Source of the DNA: an uncultured Collinsella sp.
GTDB lineage: Bacteria > Actinomycetota > Coriobacteriia > Coriobacteriales > Coriobacteriaceae
Assembly (NCBI GenBank): GCA_905197385.1
Contig: CAJJYO010000013.1
Span: 1 to 15,175, forward strand
DNA: 15,175 bases
Direction: 5' to 3'
Part shown: one piece after another, positions 1-5,368 of the stretch
How the letters are laid out: every line of letters starts with the position of its first letter
Numbering within the stretch: position 1 is the stretch's first letter
Program-made: the position numbers and the translations under genes
Notes under the pieces: generated by a model
Seen by the model: the letters and a program-made list of their open reading frames with translations, nothing else
Told to the model about the DNA's origin: nothing
Databases searched by the model: none

Positions 1-557
1 TTCAGACGTGATTTGACCATCTTCATTGACTCAAGCAGCTTCGTAACGCCCTCAAGTGCATAATACTCGCATTGGATCGGAATCAAAACGCTGTCTGCTG
101 CGGTCAAGGCGTTGATAGTAAGCAGGCCGAGCGAAGGGGGACAGTCAATGAAAATAAAATCGAACTCGTCCTGAATCGGCTCAAGCAAATCTTTGAGACG
201 GGTTTCACGAGCAATTGCGCTTACGAGTTCAATTTCCGCGCCTGCAAGCTGAATTGTAGCCGGAATTACGAATACCTTTTTGCAATTTGTATCAAGAACA
301 AGCGATTCTGCCGGCACATCATTCAACAATGCATCATAGATGCAGTGATCAAGGTCTTCTTTTTCAATTCCAAATCCGCTAGTGCTGTTTCCTTGCGGAT
401 CAAAATCGACAATCAGTGTCTTACGACCCTGCTCGCCCAGTGCCGCCGCAAGGTTTACAGCCGTCGTTGACTTACCAACGCCGCCTTTTTGATTGATAAT
501 TGCAATGATACGCGTGTCTTTTGCGCTCTTAGAACGCTTAACGTCGCGAAATCCCAC
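1..557 (-). CDS. parA: ParA/Soj chromosome-partitioning ATPase (partial, 3' end outside window)
   Basis: The N-terminal 185 residues are visible; about 70 would be missing compared with the usual length of roughly 255 for this family. ParA is a deviant-Walker ATPase that dimerises on DNA with ATP and works with ParB bound at parS to segregate origins. Visible motifs are the deviant Walker A KGGVGKST (residues 24-31), the Walker A' region DFDPQGNST (51-59) and Walker B FIFIDCPP (134-141). The start is GTG at 555-557, preceded by the Shine-Dalgarno AGGAGGG (561-567); a short lysine/arginine-rich leader (residues 1-15) precedes the ATPase fold. The parS sites just upstream support a chromosomal ParA rather than a plasmid relative or MinD. 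parB would be expected beyond the left edge but is not seen. Confidence 0.95.
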   Translation of the reverse strand, partial: MGFRDVKRSKSAKDTRIIAIINQKGGVGKSTTAVNLAAALGEQGRKTLIVDFDPQGNSTSGFGIEKEDLDHCIYDALLNDVPAESLVLDTNCKKVFVIPATIQLAGAEIELVSAIARETRLKDLLEPIQDEFDFIFIDCPPSLGLLTINALTAADSVLIPIQCEYYALEGVTKLLESMKMVKSRL

Positions 558-596
558 GGTCCCTCCTGGTGTGTATTGAAGCTGTCAAACGGAGGA

Positions 597-612
597 TGTT
601 TCACGTGAAACA
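597..612. promoter_or_regulatory. parS site 1 (ParB-binding centromere)
   Basis: This is a perfect 16-bp palindrome, TGTTTCACGTGAAACA, identical to the canonical bacterial parS. It lies 40 bp upstream of the parA start, in the likely parA leader. ParB nucleates on parS and spreads to form the segregation complex. Confidence 0.97.
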
Positions 613-635
613 TTCCGATTCAATATCAACCGCCA

Positions 636-651
636 TGTTTCACGTGAAACA
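636..651. promoter_or_regulatory. parS site 2
   Basis: A second perfect copy of TGTTTCACGTGAAACA, starting exactly 39 bp after the first. It lies between rsmG and parA, inside the likely parA leader. Confidence 0.97.
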
Positions 652-670
652 CTGCAAGTTGTTAGTATCT

Positions 671-699
671 ATTATGTTTCACGTGAAACATCTAGGCAA
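671..699 (-). promoter_or_regulatory. Putative parA promoter with a parS site in its spacer
   Basis: On the minus strand, a -35-like TTGCCT (694-699, overlapping the rsmG stop codon) is separated by exactly 17 bp from a -10-like CATAAT (671-676). The spacer is almost entirely parS site 3. If used, the transcript would start near 664 and carry a leader of about 107 nt including parS sites 1 and 2. The -10 match is 5 of 6 and the -35 match 4 of 6, so this is plausible but unproven; read-through from rsmG is the alternative. Confidence 0.45.
675..690. promoter_or_regulatory. parS site 3
   Basis: A third perfect copy of TGTTTCACGTGAAACA, again 39 bp from its neighbour and one base away from the rsmG stop codon. 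It sits between the hexamers of the candidate parA promoter. Confidence 0.97.
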
Positions 700-1429
700 G
701 CGGATTCTTCTTTGCCATGCCATTTGCACGGGGCAATGAAACGGATGCTGAATGACTCTTCCTAAGAACAATGAACTCCCTGTGACCCAGGCCTTCAGGC
801 AAATCGATAGCGTCATTCAGAAGCGAAGTGAAGCCGCAGATCTTAGCTGCAGACATGCCAGAGGCAAGCTCCTCATCAGATGGATTGCCCTTTGTGATAA
901 CAAATAGCCCTCCATCCTTGAGGTACGGAGCCGCATACTCAACAAGAATCGGTAAAGGGGCCAGTGCGCGGGCGGTTACAACAGAGAACTGCTTCTTATG
1001 ACTTCGAGCATATTCTTCAAGACGATCATGAACGGCATGAGCATGTTTCAATCCAAGAGCACTGACAAAAGAATTGACAGCATCAACCTTCTTGCCAACA
1101 GAGTCAATATAAGTAGCTTTACGATGCGTGGTTATGGTTAACGGAATACCAGGGAAGCCCGCACCTGTTCCCATATCGAGCAAAGCTCCCTCAGGAGCCT
1201 TATTGATATAGGGGAGCAAAACAAGTGAGTCAAGGATATGAAGTACCGCAGCATCTTCTACGTTAAGAATACGGGTAAGATTCGTAGTCTTATTTGTTTC
1301 CAGAACCAAAACCAAATGCTGAATACATTTCCTCAGTTCAACATCAGTTACGCTCAAGGAATACTCTTTGCAATAGGAAGTTAGACGGCTCAACATCTCG
1401 TCAGCCTGCTGATCAGTAAGTACTAACAA
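692..1429 (-). CDS. rsmG: 16S rRNA (guanine-N7) methyltransferase RsmG (GidB)
   Basis: RsmG transfers a methyl group from S-adenosylmethionine to N7 of G527 (E. coli numbering) in 16S rRNA; its loss is known to give low-level streptomycin resistance. The SAM-binding loop LLDMGTGAGFPG is at residues 83-94, with family blocks NLTRI and HILDSL before it. I place the start at TTG 1427-1429 (245 aa) because it has a good Shine-Dalgarno, AGAAAGGAGC (1435-1444), six bases away. The reading frame is open further upstream to a TTG at 1475-1477, but that codon lies in the T-tract of the jag terminator and has no ribosome-binding site. The gene follows a terminator and so probably has its own promoter, which I cannot identify with confidence. 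It is followed directly by the parS array and parA. The C-terminus (about 25 residues after the core) is polar and not diagnostic. Confidence 0.93.
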   Translation of the reverse strand: MLVLTDQQADEMLSRLTSYCKEYSLSVTDVELRKCIQHLVLVLETNKTTNLTRILNVEDAAVLHILDSLVLLPYINKAPEGALLDMGTGAGFPGIPLTITTHRKATYIDSVGKKVDAVNSFVSALGLKHAHAVHDRLEEYARSHKKQFSVVTARALAPLPILVEYAAPYLKDGGLFVITKGNPSDEELASGMSAAKICGFTSLLNDAIDLPEGLGHREFIVLRKSHSASVSLPRANGMAKKNPLA

Positions 1430-1475
1430 CGAAAGCTCCTTTCTGACAAAAATCAGTGTATCGAGAACTTTTGAC

Positions 1476-1506
1476 AAAAAAAGGGGACGTGGAAACCACG
1501 TCCCCT
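1476..1506 (-). terminator. Intrinsic terminator of the rpmH-jag operon
   Basis: An 11-bp perfect stem (AGGGGACGTGG at 1482-1492 against CCACGTCCCCT at 1496-1506) closes an AAA loop. On the minus strand it is followed by seven T residues (1476-1482). It lies 20 bp after the jag stop codon. There is no T-run on the plus-strand side, so it should act leftward only. Confidence 0.92.
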
Positions 1507-1525
1507 AAGCATAAGCTCGAGTAGA

Positions 1526-2095
1526 TTATCGAGCAACAATCACCACATGGCGATCAGGGTCAGAACCCTCAGAATGAGTATCGACAGCATCATTGCCACG
1601 AAGTGCAATGTGAACCAGTCGGCGCTCATAGGCATTCATGGGCGGAAGCGAAACACTCTTATGAGTGCGGATGGCACGCTCGGCAGCAGACTGAGCCATG
1701 GAGGCAACCTTGTCCTGACGGCGGCTCTTGTATCCCTCGACGTCAACTACAACCGGATATCTAAAGCCAAGCTTGCGGCTCACCAGCAAAGAGAACATAA
1801 CCTGAAGGGCATCAAGAGTGCGACCATGACGGCCAATGAGAACAGCAAGGTCGGGAGCCGTTACATCCAAAATCAGCTCACCCTCGTCGCCCTCATACTC
1901 ATCGATAGGAGAGTTGGCGGCATCGAAGTGCGAAAGGATGGAACGCAGGATGGAAATCGCAACATCGGCAATGGTGTCGAGCTCCTCATCGGTCAGCTCT
2001 TCACCAGCCTTGTAGCGCTGTGCAATCTCGGGATAATCGCCCGCGACCTGCGGGGCAACCTCCTCAAGCATATCCTCGATGATCTCTTCAGACAT
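1526..2095 (-). CDS. jag: Jag/KhpB-type RNA-binding protein (KH and R3H domains)
   Basis: This is a cytoplasmic RNA-binding protein; family members (Jag, KhpB, EloR) influence cell elongation and are usually encoded beside yidC. The KH domain has its GxxG loop as GRHG at residues 88-91. The R3H domain carries the R-x3-H signature at R158-H162. The N-terminal Jag_N domain found in firmicute homologues is absent, giving a compact 189-residue protein with an acidic N-terminus, as in other actinobacteria. I chose ATG 2093-2095 because GGAG lies six bases upstream. A TTG four codons earlier overlaps that Shine-Dalgarno and is unlikely. It is the last gene of the rpmH unit and is followed by a strong terminator. 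Confidence 0.92.
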   Translation of the reverse strand: MSEEIIEDMLEEVAPQVAGDYPEIAQRYKAGEELTDEELDTIADVAISILRSILSHFDAANSPIDEYEGDEGELILDVTAPDLAVLIGRHGRTLDALQVMFSLLVSRKLGFRYPVVVDVEGYKSRRQDKVASMAQSAAERAIRTHKSVSLPPMNAYERRLVHIALRGNDAVDTHSEGSDPDRHVVIVAR

Positions 2096-2140
2096 AACGT
2101 GCTCCAAAAGTTAGGTACCTAAATAAGATTGATATCCCGA

Positions 2141-2911
2141 CTACTTCTTCTTGTGCGGGCGCGGCTTCTTCTCGCGACGGGTAACCTCGACCTGCAGCGG
2201 AGCGTTCTTGAGGCGCTCCTCCTCATCGGACTTAGCCTTGTCGATAACCTTCTGCGTCACGAAGATCTGCTGGATAACCTGCCAGGCAGAAGACACATCG
2301 TAGTACAGCAGAACGCCGACGGGCAGGCTCCAACCCATCCAAAGCATCATGACGGTCATGACGACGGCCATCATGCGCATGCTTTGGGCCTGCTGGCCAG
2401 TTTGATTGCGCGACATATAAAGCTGCGGAATCAAGGTGAGAACGGCAAACAGAATCAGGCAAACCAGCGCAGGCAGCGCAACCATAAAGCCATCGGCAAA
2501 GGAAGCGCTCGGCGTGGTGGTAAGGTCAGGCAGGATGTTGAAGAACGAGAACGTGCCGTCGTTAAAGTACTGCGGCAGGTTACGCAGCAGCGTAAACAGG
2601 GCGAACAGGATAGGCATCTGAATCAGAAGCGGCAGACAGCCGGCCAGCGGATTGAACTTGTTCTCGCTGTAGAACTTCTGCATCTCCTCGGCCTGACGCT
2701 GAGGATCGTCGGCATAGCGCTCCTGGATCTCGAGCATCTTGGGCTGCAGCACCTGCATGCGAGCCGTCGACTTGGTCGACTTGAGCATGAGCGGCGTCAG
2801 CAGCAGACGGATGATGACCACCAGGATGATGATGGACAGGCCCCAGTCGACCGCAAAGGTCTGGATGAGCTTGAGCAGCTCGAAAAGGATGTTAACGATC
2901 CAATCCCACAT
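2141..2911 (-). CDS. yidC: YidC/Oxa1 family membrane protein insertase
   Basis: YidC inserts and folds inner-membrane proteins, alone or with SecYEG. The protein has 256 residues and lacks the large periplasmic domain of the E. coli protein, so it is the Gram-positive short form. Hydrophobic segments lie at about 23-43, 90-109, 141-164 and 179-217 (probably two helices). R35 in the first of these matches the conserved hydrophilic-groove arginine. A charged cytoplasmic hairpin spans about 44-88. The tail is strongly basic (REKKPRPHKKK), as expected for ribosome contact. No lipobox cysteine is visible near the N-terminus, unlike SpoIIIJ. ATG 2909-2911 follows GGAGGAAAACTTAC, a good ribosome-binding site. 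yidD lies 29 bp upstream. Confidence 0.96.
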   Translation of the reverse strand: MWDWIVNILFELLKLIQTFAVDWGLSIIILVVIIRLLLTPLMLKSTKSTARMQVLQPKMLEIQERYADDPQRQAEEMQKFYSENKFNPLAGCLPLLIQMPILFALFTLLRNLPQYFNDGTFSFFNILPDLTTTPSASFADGFMVALPALVCLILFAVLTLIPQLYMSRNQTGQQAQSMRMMAVVMTVMMLWMGWSLPVGVLLYYDVSSAWQVIQQIFVTQKVIDKAKSDEEERLKNAPLQVEVTRREKKPRPHKKK

Positions 2912-2940
2912 GTAAGTTTTCCTCCGATAGCGAGTGCCCG

Positions 2941-3165
2941 CTAGGGCACAGGGTCATAACCGCCGACGTGCAGGGGATTGCAGCGAGCGATGCGCCTCAC
3001 GGCAAGCCAGCAGCCTCTCAAAACACCGTGCTTCTCAATCGCCTGGATGGCGTATTGCGAGCACGTTGGGTAATAAATGCAGGCGTCAGGCAATAAGGGC
3101 GAAATAACCTGTTGATATATGCGAATAGGAGCGATGGCAACACGTCGCAAAACGTGATTGCTCAT
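2941..3165 (-). CDS. yidD: YidD membrane protein insertion efficiency factor
   Basis: This 74-residue protein matches the YidD family, which assists YidC-dependent insertion by an incompletely understood route. Diagnostic parts are the cysteine-containing core YYPTCSQYA followed by the block [19 protein letters not shown] and the C-terminal HVGGYDPVP. The N-terminal helix is amphipathic and basic, consistent with peripheral association at the inner face of the membrane. The start codon overlaps the rnpA stop as ATGA (3162-3165), so translation is probably coupled. Its place between rnpA and yidC is the conserved one. Confidence 0.95.
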   Translation of the reverse strand: MSNHVLRRVAIAPIRIYQQVISPLLPDACIYYPTCSQYAIQAIEKHGVLRGCWLAVRRIARCNPLHVGGYDPVP

Positions 3166-3500
3166 CGCTCCTCCCCGGCAACGCCGGCGCGCTTCATAAG
3201 CGAACGCAACGCCTTGTCCATCTCCTGCGGCGAGGAAACCCTCGTCTTGGGAGTTGCAAACAAGATGATGTCATAACCCGCAACGGGAAATCCGCAGCTG
3301 CGGGCGGCCTCGCGCATCACACGCTTAGATCGGTTGCGCACGACGGCACAACCGAGTCGCTTAGCACCAACGAAGGCGACCCTTCCGGAGTCGCCTTCGC
3401 CAACCGATTCACATATGGTCATTCGAATCAGAGGGTGATTGAAACGACGCCCCTGACTGAACACATGCTCGAAATCTTGCCGAGACTTAATAGTCTTCAT
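3162..3500 (-). CDS. rnpA: Ribonuclease P protein component
   Basis: RnpA binds the catalytic RNase P RNA and helps it cleave the 5' leader from precursor tRNAs. The family signature [11 protein letters not shown] is at residues 55-65, and the N-terminal block ([16 protein letters not shown]) is typical. At 112 residues it is of normal length. The ATG at 3498-3500 lies 20 bp after the rpmH stop. I see no clear Shine-Dalgarno in that gap, so expression may depend on translational coupling to rpmH. It overlaps yidD by four bases. The RNase P RNA gene itself is not in this window. Confidence 0.95.
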   Translation of the reverse strand: MKTIKSRQDFEHVFSQGRRFNHPLIRMTICESVGEGDSGRVAFVGAKRLGCAVVRNRSKRVMREAARSCGFPVAGYDIILFATPKTRVSSPQEMDKALRSLMKRAGVAGEER

Positions 3501-3520
3501 GCGAGATGTGTGTATCGCTG

Positions 3521-3655
3521 CTAGACAGTGAGACGCTTGCGGCCCTTGGCGCGACGACGGGCGAGCACGGCACGACCACCCTTAGTGGCCATACGGGCAC
3601 GGAAGCCATGGGTCTTGGCACGCTTACGCTTATTAGGCTGATACGTACGCTTCAT
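3521..3655 (-). CDS. rpmH: 50S ribosomal protein L34
   Basis: This is a 44-residue, strongly basic protein with the L34 sequence plan: [12 protein letters not shown] at the start, [13 protein letters not shown] in the middle and RRAKGRKRL near the end. L34 is a small protein of the large ribosomal subunit. The ATG at 3653-3655 is preceded by AGGAGG (3664-3669) at eight bases. The frame is open for another 20 codons upstream, but that part crosses the Shine-Dalgarno and a leader hairpin and is not coding. It is the first gene of the leftward operon. Confidence 0.97.
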   Translation of the reverse strand: MKRTYQPNKRKRAKTHGFRARMATKGGRAVLARRRAKGRKRLTV

Positions 3656-3683
3656 CTTAAGTTCCTCCTGCTGCATTTCGAGT

Positions 3684-3701
3684 GTCCGCGGGGACGCGGA
3701 C
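3684..3701 (-). other. Hairpin in the rpmH leader
   Basis: A perfect 7-bp stem (GTCCGCG at 3684-3690, CGCGGAC at 3695-3701) with a 4-base loop lies between the rpmH promoter and its Shine-Dalgarno. No T-run follows on the minus strand, so it is not a terminator; it could affect mRNA stability or translation. Confidence 0.6.
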
Positions 3702-3727
3702 GCAGATATAGACACGTGAGCTTGAAG

Positions 3728-3757
3728 ATTGTAGGGAAATCAATGTTCAAATGTCAA
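3728..3757 (-). promoter_or_regulatory. rpmH operon promoter (primary sigma type)
   Basis: On the minus strand a perfect -35 TTGACA (3752-3757) is followed after 18 bp by TACAAT (3728-3733; 5 of 6 to consensus). Transcription should start near 3721, giving a leader of about 66 nt that contains the hairpin at 3684-3701. This is the clearest promoter in the window. Confidence 0.85.
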
Positions 3758-3854
3758 GAAATCAAAGGTAAAAGGTTGCGCAGTTCACACGGTTCCCCCA
3801 TAAGCCAAGCTCGATTTAGCGGCGCATGCCAACTTTTCACGATATTTCATCGAG

Positions 3855-3863
3855 TTTTCAACA
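3855..3863 (+). promoter_or_regulatory. DnaA box TTTTCAACA
   Basis: The nonamer TTTTCAACA is embedded in GAGTTTTCAACAGG. The same nonamer occurs four times in the window, at 3855, 3908, 5041 and (inverted) 7109, all around dnaA. It differs from the E. coli TTATCCACA at two positions. Confidence 0.8.
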
Positions 3864-3877
3864 GGTCATGTTGGCAA

Positions 3878-3886
3878 TGTTGAGAA
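3878..3886 (-). promoter_or_regulatory. DnaA box TTCTCAACA (inverted)
   Basis: Read on the minus strand this is AAGTTCTCAACA, one base different from the TTTTCAACA boxes on either side and in the opposite orientation. Confidence 0.65.
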
Positions 3887-3898
3887 CTTTTCGTCCGT

Positions 3899-3927
3899 TT
3901 TCCAAAGTTTTCAACAGGTTTTGGAAA
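3899..3927. repeat. Inverted repeat framing a DnaA box
   Basis: TTTCCAAA (3899-3906) and TTTGGAAA (3920-3927) form a perfect 8-bp inverted repeat. The box at 3908-3916 lies at its centre. Confidence 0.6.
3908..3916 (+). promoter_or_regulatory. DnaA box TTTTCAACA
   Basis: An exact copy of the nonamer in the fuller context AAAGTTTTCAACAGG, shared with the boxes at 5041 and (inverted) 7109. It lies 53 bp after the first plus-strand box. Confidence 0.8.
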
Positions 3928-4000
3928 GTTGTCGAAAGATGAGAAACATTGCACGGTGAGCTACTATTTGTTCGAAACCTTTTGGAAGATTGCGAGTGGC

Positions 4001-5353
4001 ATGTCTGACGACTTTTACACCATGGTCGATTCCGGAGACCCGGCACCCGACAACGAGCACATCACCGGCGTGCGCGAAGAGCGTGACGAAGGTGAACAGA
4101 CGACCACGCAGGGGCCGAAAGCCATGTACGCTGCGCGCATCGCCGTCTATGACGACATGTTGTCGACACCGCGTGTGATCGTCATTGATCCGCAAGATGT
4201 CCGCACGTATTTGGAAGAGACGACCAACACCGTCTACCAGTGCATGAAAGAACAAGGCGGCCATATCTCGCTCATGGTCATCCGCGAGATTGTCGAAAAC
4301 TTTATACACGCGCACTTTGCCGAGCCCATCATCTCGATTCTGGACGGCGGAGACACCATCCGCTTTGCCGATCAAGGACCAGGCATCGACGACAAGGAAC
4401 GCGCTTTCGACTTTGGCGTTACCAGCGCAAACAGCAAGATGAAGCGCTATATCCGTGGAACCGGAGCAGGGTTTCCCATGGTGCAGGAGTATTTGGAAAA
4501 CGCCGGCGGTGCCGTTTCCATCGAGGACAACATGGGCAACGGCACCGTGGTTACGGTAAGCCTGAACCCTAAACGCGTGCAGGAAATCGAGCGTGCCGGC
4601 GGACGCGGCGCTGCCGTGCGGCCCGAGACGGAACAGCCCACATATCCCCTGCCGGGAGCTTTTGCGCAGCAGCCCATGGCAGCGCAGCAGATGCAGCCCC
4701 CCGTGGGACAGATGCAGCAGCCCGGAATGCTACCCACACAAGAACCCCGGGCGGCATCGATGTCGATGCCGACAAACACGCCAGAGACCATGCCGCTGGC
4801 GGATCAGGATGCAGCAGCAATGCAGCAGGCGACGGGGGCGCCGGGTGGCCAGCAAATGGGCTATCAGCCGTACCAACAGGGATATCCATATCAGCAGATG
4901 CCGCCACTGGGGTATGGCCAGCAGTTCCCGCAGCAGTACCAGCAGGGATATCAGCAGCCGTACCAGCAGATGCCGCAGCAGCAGTACAACCCCTGGGCCC
5001 AGCAGATGCCTCCGCAGCCTTACCAACAGTGGCCTCAAAGTTTTCAACAGCAAATGCCGCCGATGCAGAGTTCTCAACAACCAGCAGCTCAAATGATGTA
5101 TCCTAATGCAGCAAATCAGTATGCGCAGCCACAACCGGACGTGTTCGTAAGCGATCGCGGCAACGCCGCGCTGGGCTATCTGGCGCAAAATCAAGCGTGC
5201 GGTGCAACCGATCTGGCGAGGGCGTTTGGAAACTCGGCCCCCACTTGGTCACGCACGCTCAATGACTTGGCGCAGGCCGGCTTGGTCATCAAGCATGGCC
5301 AGAAATACCATCTGACCGAACTCGGCGCCGCTCGCGTGCGAGCTCAGAGCTAA
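4001..5353 (+). CDS. Origin-linked GHKL ATPase-like protein with Gln-rich linker and winged-helix-like domain
   Basis: The function is unknown. The N-terminal half resembles a GHKL (histidine-kinase/anti-sigma type) ATP-binding domain: N-box REIVENFIHAHF (E96, N100, H103), G1 ADQGPGI (D124-G128), G2 GTGAGF (153-158) and G3 NGTVVTV (180-186). No phospho-accepting histidine domain, receiver domain or membrane helix is seen, so it is not a classical sensor kinase. Residues about 209-380 are low complexity; 271-379 contain no charged residue and are about one third glutamine, with many PYQQ and QQM units. The last 70 residues (381-450) resemble a winged-helix DNA-binding domain (helices around LGYLAQ, ATDLARAF and WSRTLNDLAQAGLV, then a KHGQKYHLTELG wing). 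I chose ATG 4001 (450 aa) because codon use is coding-like from there, although its ribosome-binding site is weak; ATG 4124 is the alternative. The stop is 15 bp before dnaA, so the two are likely cotranscribed. A role in initiation or dnaA control is inference. Confidence 0.8.
   Translation: MSDDFYTMVDSGDPAPDNEHITGVREERDEGEQTTTQGPKAMYAARIAVYDDMLSTPRVIVIDPQDVRTYLEETTNTVYQCMKEQGGHISLMVIREIVENFIHAHFAEPIISILDGGDTIRFADQGPGIDDKERAFDFGVTSANSKMKRYIRGTGAGFPMVQEYLENAGGAVSIEDNMGNGTVVTVSLNPKRVQEIERAGGRGAAVRPETEQPTYPLPGAFAQQPMAAQQMQPPVGQMQQPGMLPTQEPRAASMSMPTNTPETMPLADQDAAAMQQATGAPGGQQMGYQPYQQGYPYQQMPPLGYGQQFPQQYQQGYQQPYQQMPQQQYNPWAQQMPPQPYQQWPQSFQQQMPPMQSSQQPAAQMMYPNAANQYAQPQPDVFVSDRGNAALGYLAQNQACGATDLARAFGNSAPTWSRTLNDLAQAGLVIKHGQKYHLTELGAARVRAQS
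5041..5079 (+). promoter_or_regulatory. Two DnaA boxes inside the coding sequence
   Basis: TTTTCAACA (5041-5049) and TTCTCAACA (5071-5079) lie in the same orientation with starts 30 bp apart, inside the glutamine-rich part of the gene upstream of dnaA. They use AGT, TTT and CAA codons where the surrounding glutamine tract prefers CAG. A glutamine-rich protein raises the chance of CAACA arising by coding alone, so binding needs testing. Confidence 0.5.
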
Positions 5354-5368
5354 AGAACGGGAGAGACA

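Larger units (their letters stand above)
3758..4000. other. Upstream half of the replication origin (oriC)
   Basis: This gene-free stretch lies at the divergence point between leftward and rightward genes. Its left part (3758-3850) shows no feature that I can identify. The right part (3855-3938) is rich in AT and holds three DnaA boxes plus a weaker one, TGTCGAAAG (3930-3938, minus orientation). Its position before the dnaA-dnaN block agrees with the upstream part of bipartite origins. I could not find a convincing promoter for the rightward gene at 4001. Confidence 0.8.

Noticed and set aside
1430..1477. Upstream TTG start for rsmG at 1477
   Set aside because: It lies within the T-tract of the jag terminator and lacks a ribosome-binding site, while the TTG at 1429 has AGAAAGGAGC in front.
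2129..2944. Open frame on the plus strand opposite yidC
   Set aside because: Antisense shadow rich in H, Q, R and L; yidC on the other strand is certain.
3713..3718. CACGTG in the rpmH leader as a further parS site
   Set aside because: Only the central six bases match; the flanking GTTT and AAAC half-site bases are absent.
3929..4000. TTG start at 3929 extending the GHKL gene by 24 codons
   Set aside because: It would place coding sequence over origin elements, has no properly spaced Shine-Dalgarno, and its codon use is unlike the rest of the gene.
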